Shown in pieces: positions 36,164 through 44,676 of a stretch of 49,674 nt of DNA. The DNA is from Oscillospiraceae bacterium (GTDB lineage: Bacteria; Bacillota; Clostridia; Oscillospirales; Ruminococcaceae). The notes under the pieces were generated by a model. That model searched no databases and was not told the origin of the DNA. It saw nothing but the letters and a program-made list of their open reading frames with translations. Location of the stretch: NCBI GenBank assembly GCA_009777445.1, contig WRLV01000007.1, forward strand, positions 1-49,674, in the 5' to 3' direction. The stretch's first letter is position 1; the number at the start of each line of letters is the position of its first letter. The position numbers were made by a program, and so were the translations under genes.

Positions 36164-37363
36164 TCATTCTACCAAAATCGGATTAAAGCTTTCCACCCAC
36201 GGCAGTCCCCATTTATTAAGCGCGTCCATGAACGGGTCTGGGTCGAATTCTTCGATGTTATACACGCCGGGTTTTTTCCAAGTGCCGTTCATAATCATCA
36301 TCGTGCCAATCATTGCCGGAACGCCGGTGGTGTATGAAATAGCCTGTGAGCCGACTTCTTTATAACACTCTTGATGGTCGCAGATATTATAAACGTAATA
36401 GTCTAACGGCTTGCCGTCTTTAACGCCGCTCATAATGCAACCTATATTGGTTTTGCCTTTGGTGCGTTGCCCTAATGATGCGGGGTCTGGTAACACAGCC
36501 TTTAGAAATTGGAGCGGTATAATTTCTCTACCCTCGTACATGAGCGGCTCGATAGAAGTCATTCCGACATTTTCAAGACATTTCAAATGGGTGAGATAGC
36601 TCTGCCCGAAAGTCATAAAAAACCTTACGCGCTTTATGCCTTTTATGTTTTGGGCGAGAGATTCAAGCTCTTCGTGGTATAACAAATACATGTCTTTTTC
36701 GCCCACGCCGTCAAAGTTGTAAGTCCGCCTTATTTCCATTGGCTTGGTTTCAATCCAGTTTCCGTTTTCCCAATATCTGCCGTTCGCGCTTACCTCGCGG
36801 ATATTAATTTCGGGATTAAAATTAGTCGCAAACGGGTAGCCGTGGTCGCCGCCGTTACAATCGAGAATGTCAATATAGTGGATTTCATCAAAATAATGTT
36901 TCATGGCGTAAGCGCAAAACACCCCGGTAACGCCGGGGTCAAACCCACTGCCGAGCAGGGCGGTTAGCCCCTTCATTTCAAAACGTTCGCGATATGACCA
37001 CTGCCATTTATATTCAAATTTAGCCTCGTCAGGCGGCTCATAATTGGCGGTATCAACATAATGCACACCCGCTTCAAGGCAGGCATCCATTATAGTCAAG
37101 TCTTGATAAGGCAACGCCAAATTAAGCACAACGCAAGGTCTGAACTCATTGAACAGTCTAACCAATTCAGGAACATTGTCGGCATCAACCTGCGCTGTAT
37201 GAATTTTTGTTTTTGTATTGTCTAACCGTGTTTTTATCGCATCGCATTTGGATTTAGTGCGGCTCGCGAGCATAATTTCGCTGAAGACATCGCTGTTTTG
37301 ACAGCATTTCGCGGCGGCAACAGAAGCAACCCCACCCGCGCCAATAATTAAGCATTTTCCCAT
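36164..37363 (-). CDS. Saccharopine dehydrogenase family protein, probable carboxy(nor)spermidine dehydrogenase
   Basis: 399 residues. The N-terminal Rossmann motif GAGGVASVAAAKC is at about 8-20, followed by ASRTKSKCDAI, VLNLALPYQDLTIMDACLEAGVHYVDTANYE and GSGFDPGVTGVF. The set and the length match carboxynorspermidine/carboxyspermidine dehydrogenases, which reductively condense aspartate semialdehyde with putrescine or diaminopropane in the alternative spermidine route. The agmatinase gene upstream on the same strand supports a polyamine role. The usual partner, carboxy(nor)spermidine decarboxylase, is not in the window. A ParA cassette separates the two genes. RBS AAGGAAA precedes the ATG. 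Confidence 0.87.
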   Translation of the reverse strand: MGKCLIIGAGGVASVAAAKCCQNSDVFSEIMLASRTKSKCDAIKTRLDNTKTKIHTAQVDADNVPELVRLFNEFRPCVVLNLALPYQDLTIMDACLEAGVHYVDTANYEPPDEAKFEYKWQWSYRERFEMKGLTALLGSGFDPGVTGVFCAYAMKHYFDEIHYIDILDCNGGDHGYPFATNFNPEINIREVSANGRYWENGNWIETKPMEIRRTYNFDGVGEKDMYLLYHEELESLAQNIKGIKRVRFFMTFGQSYLTHLKCLENVGMTSIEPLMYEGREIIPLQFLKAVLPDPASLGQRTKGKTNIGCIMSGVKDGKPLDYYVYNICDHQECYKEVGSQAISYTTGVPAMIGTMMIMNGTWKKPGVYNIEEFDPDPFMDALNKWGLPWVESFNPILVE

Positions 37364-37392
37364 TTTTTTGTTTCCTTATATATTTTTTTGAT

Positions 37393-37866
37393 TCAAACAA
37401 TAATATTATTATACGAATTATCCATTCTTTTATTTTTTACAACAGTATTGATTAAAGATAAAATTCCTTTCTTATCCTTTTTTTGGTATTTATTGTATTC
37501 CTTCGAGATAAGGTAAAGTATTACATTTAACTCAAATATAGTGAAATCATTTTTTTCATCATCGCTTAAAGAGTACCAAAAATCTATTATTTTATCCTTG
37601 TTATTTTGTATACGCACATCTAAATCATATCCGGATATATCTATTGGTTCGTTTGACAGGATAGATTGAAATTCCATTTCGCCATATTTATTTCTTTTTT
37701 GCACTTTTGTTTGAACGGAATGATTATTACCTTCAACAGGTTCAATTAAATTTAAAAAATGATTTAAAATATAATTGAATATCCTTTCATCATTTGTTAG
37801 TCCTAAAGAGGAACTAATATTTTTATATTTTTTAGTAACTTGTATAGCCGCTTTTACTTTATCCAA
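37393..37866 (-). CDS. Unknown 157-residue protein paired with ParA
   Basis: Unrecognised protein, very rich in Lys, Asn, Ile and Asp, mostly helical, with no membrane segment, signal peptide or clear DNA-binding motif. Segments such as SSSLGLTNDERIFNYILNHF and FTIFELNVILYLISKEYNKYQ are predicted helices. The start is uncertain: TTG 37866 has GGGGG at 9 bases, TTG 37875 abuts that sequence. It overlaps the ParA gene's end by 8-17 bases and so is translationally coupled to it. AT content by eye is clearly above the flanking polyamine genes, suggesting acquisition together with parA. It takes the position of ParB or a small ParA partner, but shows no ParB similarity. Confidence 0.6.
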   Translation of the reverse strand: MDKVKAAIQVTKKYKNISSSLGLTNDERIFNYILNHFLNLIEPVEGNNHSVQTKVQKRNKYGEMEFQSILSNEPIDISGYDLDVRIQNNKDKIIDFWYSLSDDEKNDFTIFELNVILYLISKEYNKYQKKDKKGILSLINTVVKNKRMDNSYNNIIV

Positions 37867-38740
37867 TATTATCAACCCCCATATTGCCTTCTTCTAAATA
37901 TTTGAGTCTATTTAGAAATTCTTTGGCAAGATTAACATATTCATAATTACTTGCTTCAGAACCCTCTCCCGCTTTTTCCGAAACATCTTTTAAATCTTTT
38001 ATTTCTCTTTCAAATAAGTATCCTATAGACTTTATCGCAGTTCTGTATTTTTTAGTATTTGTATTTCCTTTGCGCATTGTTTCAAAAATACCTATTAATT
38101 GAGGTTCATTGCCAAAAAGCAGAGATAATATATCAGCGCAATCACTATTTTTGCAATAATTCTCATAAATTTTTTTAACTACAGATATATAATGCTTAAC
38201 ACCTTTTGAACTCAATGGGTCCATAATAGTGGGTATAATATAATAATCAGAATACAAGAAAGCACTTTGGGTTATTAAATTATTACTTGGAGGACAATCG
38301 AAGAAAATGAAATCATATTCCTCATCAAAATTGTTTCCCACGATAAAATCCCGTAAAATTAATAAGTTGTCTGTACTCTTACCTATGTCCATACTGATTT
38401 TATCTAACCCACCGTATGGCGAAAACAAGCTATTAGGAATAAAACTAATACCATTCGCTCTTTTAACAATTTTTTTACTGCTTAATACAAAATTAGTGAT
38501 ACCGGTCTTTTTAGCTTGCATATATACCATGTAAATATAATTTAATGTCTCGCACTTTTCAATTTCATCAAGTTGTTTGCCATACGCCGTCATACACACA
38601 TCACTTAAAGATGATTGTGGGTCAAGGTCAACGAGAAGCACCTTCTGTTCAAATTTTTTTGCTAATTCAACAGCAACATTGTATGTGCTCGTTGTCTTTC
38701 CCACGCCGCCTTTATAGTTGCCCCAAAACACAGATTTCAT
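37859..38740 (-). CDS. ParA/Soj-family partition-type ATPase
   Basis: 293 residues from ATG 38740 (GGAGGGTGTT directly upstream). Deviant Walker A KGGVGKTTSTYN with Lys10 and Lys15, VLLVDLDPQSSLS (switch I/A' motif), and FIFFDCPPSNNLIT (Walker B, switch II). This type forms ATP-dependent dimers on DNA and moves plasmids, chromosomes or protein cargo. It has its own promoter. The downstream coupled gene is not a recognisable ParB, and no parS-like site was seen. The strong AT bias compared with neighbours fits a horizontally gained cassette inserted between agmatinase and the carboxyspermidine dehydrogenase. Confidence 0.88.
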   Translation of the reverse strand: MKSVFWGNYKGGVGKTTSTYNVAVELAKKFEQKVLLVDLDPQSSLSDVCMTAYGKQLDEIEKCETLNYIYMVYMQAKKTGITNFVLSSKKIVKRANGISFIPNSLFSPYGGLDKISMDIGKSTDNLLILRDFIVGNNFDEEYDFIFFDCPPSNNLITQSAFLYSDYYIIPTIMDPLSSKGVKHYISVVKKIYENYCKNSDCADILSLLFGNEPQLIGIFETMRKGNTNTKKYRTAIKSIGYLFEREIKDLKDVSEKAGEGSEASNYEYVNLAKEFLNRLKYLEEGNMGVDNIG

Positions 38741-38768
38741 AACACCCTCCAAAAAAACTAATAAATAG

Positions 38769-38797
38769 ATTATAGCATAAATTTCCATAAAGCGCAA
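38769..38797 (-). promoter_or_regulatory. Promoter of the ParA cassette
   Basis: On the minus strand: TTGCGC at 38797-38792, a 17-base spacer, TATAAT at 38774-38769, about 29 bases before the ATG. Confidence 0.65.
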
Positions 38798-38825
38798 GCG
38801 GTTTTGACTAAAAGTCAATAAAAAA

Positions 38826-39656
38826 TCACCGCAAGCTCAATATCAACTCCCTCACAACCTTACACGCTAATGCGGTTGATGCTCCTGTGTTGTCATAGGG
38901 CGGTGATAATTCGCAAATATCCGCGCCTACTATGTTCAACTGTGAGACTTGTTCTATTGCGTTTAGCAATTCGTTAAACGAAATCCCGCCCGCTTCGGGT
39001 GTTCCGGTTGCGGGAAAGACTCCTGTATCTAACACATCAAGGTCAATGGTGAGGTATACGGGCTTGTCTTTTAATTTTTTTATAATATTTGGGATTGTCT
39101 TTACGGTGAATTTTTCGGTGTAGACATGATTTTCGCCCCATCTAAACTCCTCACGCTCACCGGAACGTATGCCGAACTGAAAAACCCCTTCATCCCCGAT
39201 TAAATCATAACAACGCCGCATTACCGTAGCATGAGAGAGTCTCTGCCCTAAATACTCATCACGCAAATCGGCGTGCGCATCAAAATGAACAATGTTCACC
39301 TGCGGAAACTTTTCATGCACCGCCCTGAACGCGCCTAACGTAACCAAATGCTCACCGCCGAGCATGAGCGGAATTTTCTCGGCAGCTAAAACCGACTTAG
39401 TGTAATCACAGACCATGTCTAATACCGGAACAGGGTCGCCGAACGGCAGTTCTAAATCGCCGCCGTCATGTATTTTAAAATCGGATAAATCTTTATCCAA
39501 ATAAGGGCTGTATGTTTCCATGCCGTAAGATTCGGCGCGAATGGCTCTTCCCGCAAACCGCGCACCGGGACGGTTAGAAGTCGTTCCGTCATACGGCGCA
39601 CCGAAAATGACTATATTAGCGGCGGCAAAACTACTCTCACAACTTATAAATTTCAT
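38826..39656 (-). CDS. speB: Agmatinase / arginase-family ureohydrolase
   Basis: 276 residues from ATG 39656, with GGGGGAA 9 bases upstream. Binuclear manganese ligands are visible: His103 (GGEH), Asp126, His128 and Asp130 (FDAHAD), Asp205 and Asp207 (TIDLDVLD). TPEAGG at 219-224 is the family's substrate Glu region. Agmatinases split agmatine to putrescine and urea. The family also holds guanidinobutyrase and others, so the substrate is inferred from the neighbouring carboxy(nor)spermidine dehydrogenase. Together they would turn agmatine into spermidine precursors. It follows the Abi_2 gene by 28 bases. Confidence 0.88.
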   Translation of the reverse strand: MKFISCESSFAAANIVIFGAPYDGTTSNRPGARFAGRAIRAESYGMETYSPYLDKDLSDFKIHDGGDLELPFGDPVPVLDMVCDYTKSVLAAEKIPLMLGGEHLVTLGAFRAVHEKFPQVNIVHFDAHADLRDEYLGQRLSHATVMRRCYDLIGDEGVFQFGIRSGEREEFRWGENHVYTEKFTVKTIPNIIKKLKDKPVYLTIDLDVLDTGVFPATGTPEAGGISFNELLNAIEQVSQLNIVGADICELSPPYDNTGASTALACKVVRELILSLR

Positions 39657-39684
39657 GCCAAGACATTCCCCCTTTTTCAAATTA

Positions 39685-40548
39685 TTAGAAAATTAATACC
39701 GAATGCCAGTCGGGCGGAAAGCCGTAGGCTGAAGGCTCTAAGACATCGGCGTAATTGTCAAAATGTTTCTTCAGCTTGTCAACGATTACCGTGTTCCAAA
39801 CTTCTCGTCGCTTGTGGAGTTGTTTCATTATAAATATATAGCTGAACAGCGAGTTGTCAAGCTCACGCTGAATGGTCGATTTGGGTGCAAGATGAAACGC
39901 GTTGTCGTAAAGTCGATTATAATGGGCGCAACGGTTGCGAAGCTCTGCCAAACGTTCCAACCAAGAGTTAAGATGTTTTACATTTATGGGAATGTCTGAG
40001 AACCCCTCTTTCACAATAGCGGCTTTGTCCTCGGGCTTTAGGTCTAAGTAAAAGCGTTTGAGCATACCGAAGCTGAAAAATTCAACTATGGTCCAAACAG
40101 GAAACTCTCCCTTATATTTCCCCTTATGGTGGACAACCATGCTACTCGCGCTGTTGGTTTCGATTAAGCGATTTAGATTTGCGATAAACTGCGCCCTTCT
40201 GTGTCCGCGGTCAAAAGAGTCGGGGTTTTTATAGCCGAGGGCTCCGTATTTAAGCGCGTGATAGTTAGAGCAAAGTGCGCGTATATTTATTTCAATCTCT
40301 TCTAAGCCAATCAGCAAGGTATTTCGCATTTCACGGTCAAAGTCATAGATTCTCAACACCTTTTCAAATGTTGTGCCTTCGCGATAGCGCGTTTTGTCCG
40401 GCATAAAGAAGGGGGTGAAATAATGCGCCAATCTATAATAGTTCACCGCCTCTAAAACTTGTCGCGCACGGCTCATATCCTCAACCACACAACCGCGCTC
40501 AAGAAGTTTTTCTAATTGTTCGTCTATAGTAGCAGGTTGTTTTACCAT
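39685..40548 (-). CDS. Abi_2 (AbiD/AbiF-like) abortive infection protein
   Basis: 287 residues from ATG 40548 (GAGGTGA upstream). The hallmark segments are VNYYRLAHYFTPF, FDREMRNTLLIGLEEIEINIRALCSNYHA, FPVWTIVEFFSFGMLKRFY and the HEPN RNase-type motif Arg204-N-R-C-A-His209 followed by YNRLYD. AbiD/AbiF proteins stop phage growth in lactococci; HEPN members are usually RNases that cut tRNA or other RNA (family knowledge). No accompanying antitoxin-like gene was seen. It lies between an SGNH hydrolase (19-base gap) and agmatinase on the same strand, an unusual position for a defence gene. Confidence 0.88.
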   Translation of the reverse strand: MVKQPATIDEQLEKLLERGCVVEDMSRARQVLEAVNYYRLAHYFTPFFMPDKTRYREGTTFEKVLRIYDFDREMRNTLLIGLEEIEINIRALCSNYHALKYGALGYKNPDSFDRGHRRAQFIANLNRLIETNSASSMVVHHKGKYKGEFPVWTIVEFFSFGMLKRFYLDLKPEDKAAIVKEGFSDIPINVKHLNSWLERLAELRNRCAHYNRLYDNAFHLAPKSTIQRELDNSLFSYIFIMKQLHKRREVWNTVIVDKLKKHFDNYADVLEPSAYGFPPDWHSVLIF

Positions 40549-40567
40549 GATGAAATTCACCTCACGT

Positions 40568-41398
40568 TCATCTTTTCGCCGGCTTTTTCTCTGCTTCTTT
40601 GATTGCTTGAGCGACACATTCGGCATAGAGTGTCATAGATGTCTGCCCACCCATATGAACCATGTCGGGGGCGAGAACATGGGCTTGTGGGGCGATTAGC
40701 GCGCTCCAGTCGGCTATGGTGATAAAATCGTAACGTCGCGGTAAATCGCGCATCCACTCTGCCTTTCTTCTCGTCCATGTTGAGTTTTCGTTTGCGCGCC
40801 CGTCAAAAGGTGTTACGAAAATAATCCGATGCCCCGGTTTAATGCCGTCAATTATTTGGGTGAATAGAGCCTCATAATTATTATGCCCGTTTGTCCCGAG
40901 AGCAACCACGACATATTCTCTCAACAGCCCTTTTTCCTGCAACTCAAAAATCATGTCTCTGCCTGTGTTTATTGTCCGTGATACCGCGCCGTCATAAAAA
41001 CTGTTGGGGATTATGCTTTCTAATGTCGATTTAGCCCCCAAAGAAGTTGAGTCCCCCACAATCGTAACGCCCGACAAAACGGCAGGCGGCTCTTTCACCG
41101 TGACTATGCACCTGAGCGTGTTTGTGCTTGTGACGGCGGTTATTATGGCTGCGCCGGGGGCTTTTGCGGCGACTCTTCCCAATCGGCTCACTGCGGCAAC
41201 TGTGGTGTTGCTCGAACGCCATGTTACCGGGCCGCCTGAGCGGTTGATGATTTTAAGCTGATGAATTTCGCCAACTGTGAGGGTTATTCTCTTAACCGGC
41301 GTGACAGCTGAACCCAAGGCAACAGTTTCCCCCGCGAACAAACCGAAAAATATGAGCAAAGACATTCCGACAGACAAAATATATTTTAAGTATTTCAA
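40568..41398 (-). CDS. Secreted BIG2-domain SGNH hydrolase
   Basis: 276 residues, starting at TTG 41398 with AGGGGTGAAGCT upstream. The signal peptide is residues 1-23 or so (ILSVGMSLLIFFGLFAGE). A BIG2 Ig-like domain follows at about 34-103 (VTWRSSNTTVAAVSRLGRVAAKAPGAAIITA). The SGNH domain runs 110-270, with Ser117 in VGDSTSLGA, the Gly/Asn block VVALGTNGH, and Asp-x-x-His in APDMVHMGG. It resembles the SGNH parts of acyltransferase proteins such as OafA and is probably an esterase acting on cell-wall or surface polysaccharide acetyl groups (inference). Its promoter is perfect consensus. It heads the minus-strand run to 36164. Confidence 0.85.
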   Translation of the reverse strand: MKYLKYILSVGMSLLIFFGLFAGETVALGSAVTPVKRITLTVGEIHQLKIINRSGGPVTWRSSNTTVAAVSRLGRVAAKAPGAAIITAVTSTNTLRCIVTVKEPPAVLSGVTIVGDSTSLGAKSTLESIIPNSFYDGAVSRTINTGRDMIFELQEKGLLREYVVVALGTNGHNNYEALFTQIIDGIKPGHRIIFVTPFDGRANENSTWTRRKAEWMRDLPRRYDFITIADWSALIAPQAHVLAPDMVHMGGQTSMTLYAECVAQAIKEAEKKPAKR

Positions 41399-41434
41399 AG
41401 CTTCACCCCTAATTATTGATGTATTAACACATAT

Positions 41435-41463
41435 ATTATAATATAAATTTAAAATTTTGTCAA
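41435..41463 (-). promoter_or_regulatory. Consensus sigma-A promoter of the BIG2-SGNH gene
   Basis: On the minus strand: TTGACA at 41463-41458, a 17-base spacer, TATAAT at 41440-41435. It is divergent from the promoter at 41490. Confidence 0.85.
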
Positions 41464-41489
41464 GACTTATAAAAATTTTTAAACAACGC

Positions 41490-41518
41490 TTGACATTTTT
41501 GTGAAAAGATTGTAAAAT
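41490..41518 (+). promoter_or_regulatory. Sigma-A promoter of the solute-binding lipoprotein operon
   Basis: TTGACA at 41490-41495, a 17-base spacer, TAAAAT at 41513-41518. The start codon lies 43 bases further on. Confidence 0.78.
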
Positions 41519-41561
41519 ATAATTATGTATCTAAAAACCAATCAGTTGAGAGGTATAGTTT

Positions 41562-43115
41562 ATGAATGTTGCAAAAATTGTTATTGCCACGGCTTTGGTT
41601 TTGTCTTTTTGTGTCGGAACGGGTTGTTCTGACGAGAGCCTACATAATCCTGCGGTGACTGAAATTGATGTTGAAACGCCGGAATTGCCTTCGGAAGAGG
41701 TTGATAATGTTGATGACGAAGAATTAACAATCAGCTGGAAGGTTTTGCTCCACACCGAAAATCCTCCGTCAGAACTTGTGATGGAGCGGCTTTCAGAAAT
41801 TGTTGGGGCGAAACTCGAAACCGAATGGTATTACAACAGCGAAAAGGATGAGTTTGTGAACGAAGCGTTAGCCTCAAGACGGCTTGGTGATGTTATGTAC
41901 ATTCCCCAATTCGCCAACAATTCGTTTATAGTCGATGTGGTAAAAGACAAACTCTTTTGGGACGTAGAGCCTTATCTCGAAGATTTTGAGAATTTAAGCA
42001 AAATCTCACAAGGCAGGTTAGAATCGTCTAAACTTGAGGGTACGCTCTACGGCGTTCCGCATGAGCGACCGTATGCACGCTATGGGTTGCTCATCAGAAA
42101 AGACTGGTTAGACAATTTAGGGTTAGAGCCGCCGCAGACATTTGACGATGTTATGGCATTAGCGCGCGCGTTCACCGAAGAAGACCCCGATGGCAACGGC
42201 ATTGACGATACCGTGGGTTTGGTTGAGCGAAGCGAGTCGTTCAATTTAAGTTTCAGGGTAATCGCAGGCTATTTCGGCGCGCCGAACTTCTTTGAAATTG
42301 ACAACGGAAAGACTCGTTCGGTATTTGAACATGAGGGTTTCTTTAATGCCGCCACTAAAATGCGTGAGTTGTATGCAAGCGGTTATCTAAACCGCGATTG
42401 GTTCTCGTTAGACAAAGACTCGTGGCGTGAAATGGTGGCAGGCGGTGAGGGTGGAATGGCTTTCCTCACCATGTCCGACACGCGGTTTTTTAACAATGTC
42501 GCTATTGAATTAGGTTACCCCGAACCCGGACCGGGGTGGGTTTTGGTTAACGACATAACGGTTGACCGGGTTCCGCGCCGTTCTATTTCAGACACTGAGA
42601 ACGGTGTCGCGGGGTTTTTCGCGATTCCCACGGACATTCCCAAAGAAAGAATGCTTAAGGTTTTAGGCTTTCTCGACCGCCTTTACGGTGAAGAGGCGTT
42701 TGTTTTGATGTCTTACGGAATAGAGGGGTTGCACTTTGAACTCACCCCCGAAGGAAGATACAAAACGCTTGACGAGGAGAAGTATACAAACGAGGTCTTG
42801 CCGTTGTCACTTTCACGCCCGACGGATTTATTGTTCCATCGTTTTCCTTCTGACAATGAGTTTGACCGTATGGCATTTGACTTATTCCACTCTAACGAGC
42901 CGTTCGCGGTTTTGAACCCTTGCCAATCGCTTAACTCAGAGACCTTCAAAAGCGACTGGAGCAGAATTTCAGATATAATGCAAATGGCATATGCAAATTA
43001 TGTCATGGGGGGGATAGAACTCGATGAGTTCAAAGCCGAACGCGACAGATGGCTTGAAGAAGGCGGACGGGAAATTATGGAAGAATATGACGAACAGTTG
43101 ACAATTGACAATTGA
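41562..43115 (+). CDS. Extracellular solute-binding lipoprotein (family 1, LplA-like), copy 1
   Basis: 517 residues. The lipoprotein signal ends VGTGC with Cys22 (Gly at -3 is atypical). An acidic linker to about residue 55 follows, then a type I solute-binding fold: LYGVPHERPYARYGLLIRKDWLDNLGLEPP, the calcium-loop-like DPDGNGIDDTVGLVE, and PGPGWVLVNDI. Such proteins deliver sugars or oligosaccharides to ABC permeases. No permease or ATPase gene is present nearby, so its transporter is elsewhere or it acts as a sensor. It shares long identical stretches with the next gene, showing tandem duplication. Its final codons (EQLTIDN and stop) are encoded by a repeat element, so the native C-terminus was probably altered. 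Confidence 0.85.
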   Translation: MNVAKIVIATALVLSFCVGTGCSDESLHNPAVTEIDVETPELPSEEVDNVDDEELTISWKVLLHTENPPSELVMERLSEIVGAKLETEWYYNSEKDEFVNEALASRRLGDVMYIPQFANNSFIVDVVKDKLFWDVEPYLEDFENLSKISQGRLESSKLEGTLYGVPHERPYARYGLLIRKDWLDNLGLEPPQTFDDVMALARAFTEEDPDGNGIDDTVGLVERSESFNLSFRVIAGYFGAPNFFEIDNGKTRSVFEHEGFFNAATKMRELYASGYLNRDWFSLDKDSWREMVAGGEGGMAFLTMSDTRFFNNVAIELGYPEPGPGWVLVNDITVDRVPRRSISDTENGVAGFFAIPTDIPKERMLKVLGFLDRLYGEEAFVLMSYGIEGLHFELTPEGRYKTLDEEKYTNEVLPLSLSRPTDLLFHRFPSDNEFDRMAFDLFHSNEPFAVLNPCQSLNSETFKSDWSRISDIMQMAYANYVMGGIELDEFKAERDRWLEEGGREIMEEYDEQLTIDN

Positions 43116-43149
43116 CAGTTGACAATTGTTGTGTCCGCTTTCGCGGACG
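43093..43149. repeat. Dispersed modular repeat, copy 4 (array plus variant hairpin)
   Basis: The CAGTTGACAATTGACAATTGA array overlaps the last codons of the upstream gene. Hairpin GTCCGC-TTTC-GCGGAC (43134-43139 and 43144-43149) replaces the GTCGCC hairpin. GGGTTTTAT follows, so it can act as a partial terminator between the two lipoprotein genes. The RBS of the next gene begins 10 bases later. Confidence 0.8.
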
Positions 43150-43168
43150 GGTTTTATAAGGAGGAAAT

Positions 43169-44674
43169 ATGAGAAATTTAGTGTTTATTTTAGTTTTCGT
43201 GCTTGTGACGGGTTGCGTGGTTCAGCCGGAGGTGGTGCCGCCTGTTGTTGATGAAGTTGTGCAAGAGCAGGTTGAAACTGTTGAGCCTGAGTCAATCAGT
43301 TGGCTTAGTTGGCTTCATACTGAGTTTTCGCCTTCTGATGATGTTATTGATGCGCTTAGTGAAATTGTCGGCGAACAGCTTGAATTAAACTGGCAGCCTA
43401 ACGCCGAACGCAATGAAATTCTTACAAGTGCGATTGGCTCAAGAAGCTTAGGCGACCTTGTCAGCCTTATGCAGTTTGCACACAATACGGTTATTCGTCA
43501 AGCTATAGACGATGGGCTTTTTTGGGACATAGAGCCGTTTCTTGACGACTACCCGAATTTAGCGCAGATTGACAAAGACAGGCTCGAAGGCTCGCGGGTA
43601 AACGGCAAATTATACGGAATCCCATTCCAAAAACCATATGCACGCTATGGGCTACTTATCCGAAAAGATTGGTTGGATAACTTAGGGCTTGAACCACCCA
43701 AAACATTTGATGATGTTATGGAATTAGCAAGAGCGTTTACCGAAGACGACCCCGATGGCAACGGCATTGACGACACAGTAGGCTTGGTAGAACGCGATGG
43801 GGCTTTCAGCTCAAGCTTCAGAAATATTACAGGCTATTTCGGTGCGCCGAACTATTTCAGCATAAACGAACAAGGGCAGGTAATTTCTGCTTATCAACAC
43901 GATGGTTTCTTCACGGCGGCTGAAAAAATGCGTGAGCTTTATTCAAACGGTTATGTTAATCAAGATTGGGTAACCTTAGATAAAGACTCTCAAATAGAAT
44001 ATGTCATAAACGGAAAAGGCGGTATGGTCTTTATGGTCTTGACCGATGCCAGAATTTACAACATCGTAGCTATTTTGGCGGACGAACCCGACCCGGGTTG
44101 GGTTCTTGTGGGCGACATAGAAGTAGAGGGCATCGGAAGGCGGGTGATTTCCGACACCAACAACGGCATAGGTGGGCTGTTGGCAATTCCAACCACGGTG
44201 AGCGAAGAGCGGTTGCCGCGAGTGTTGAGTGTGCTTGATAAACTCAGTTCTAAAGAGGCGTTTGTGACTATGTCTTACGGCATTGAAGGCGTGCATTATG
44301 AAATCACAGACAGCGGCATATACAAAACGCTTGATGAAGAAGCGCACGGGCGTTACGTCCACCCCATGCACTCATCGCGCCCGAACGAATTGTGGATGTA
44401 TGAAATGCCAACTGAAAACGAGCTTGATGCGCAGGCGATTGAGTGGTTCCGCGAAAACGAAAAATATGTCGTGCTTAACGATTGTCAAACACTTCATTCG
44501 CAAACGCATTTTGACGAGTGGGGGCTTTTATTCCCAATCATGCACGGCGCGTATGCCAAATATGTTTTAGGGGAAATTAATTTAAACGAATTTTTAGCCG
44601 AACGCGACAGATGGCTTGAAGAAGGCGGTCAACGAATGATTGACGAATATGAAGCGGATTATGCCGCCCAATAA
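43169..44674 (+). CDS. Extracellular solute-binding lipoprotein (family 1, LplA-like), copy 2
   Basis: 501 residues, with a canonical lipobox VTGC (Cys16). The same architecture as its upstream paralogue, including KPYARYGLLIRKDWLDNLGLEPP, DPDGNGIDDTVGLVE, WVLVGDI, and ERDRWLEEGG near the end. The ligand-facing residues differ (for example MQFAHNTV against IPQFANNS), so a different ligand is possible. RBS AAGGAGGAAAT. Its stop is followed after 2 bases by the radical SAM gene, so the two are cotranscribed. Confidence 0.85.
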   Translation: MRNLVFILVFVLVTGCVVQPEVVPPVVDEVVQEQVETVEPESISWLSWLHTEFSPSDDVIDALSEIVGEQLELNWQPNAERNEILTSAIGSRSLGDLVSLMQFAHNTVIRQAIDDGLFWDIEPFLDDYPNLAQIDKDRLEGSRVNGKLYGIPFQKPYARYGLLIRKDWLDNLGLEPPKTFDDVMELARAFTEDDPDGNGIDDTVGLVERDGAFSSSFRNITGYFGAPNYFSINEQGQVISAYQHDGFFTAAEKMRELYSNGYVNQDWVTLDKDSQIEYVINGKGGMVFMVLTDARIYNIVAILADEPDPGWVLVGDIEVEGIGRRVISDTNNGIGGLLAIPTTVSEERLPRVLSVLDKLSSKEAFVTMSYGIEGVHYEITDSGIYKTLDEEAHGRYVHPMHSSRPNELWMYEMPTENELDAQAIEWFRENEKYVVLNDCQTLHSQTHFDEWGLLFPIMHGAYAKYVLGEINLNEFLAERDRWLEEGGQRMIDEYEADYAAQ

Positions 44675-44676
44675 AT

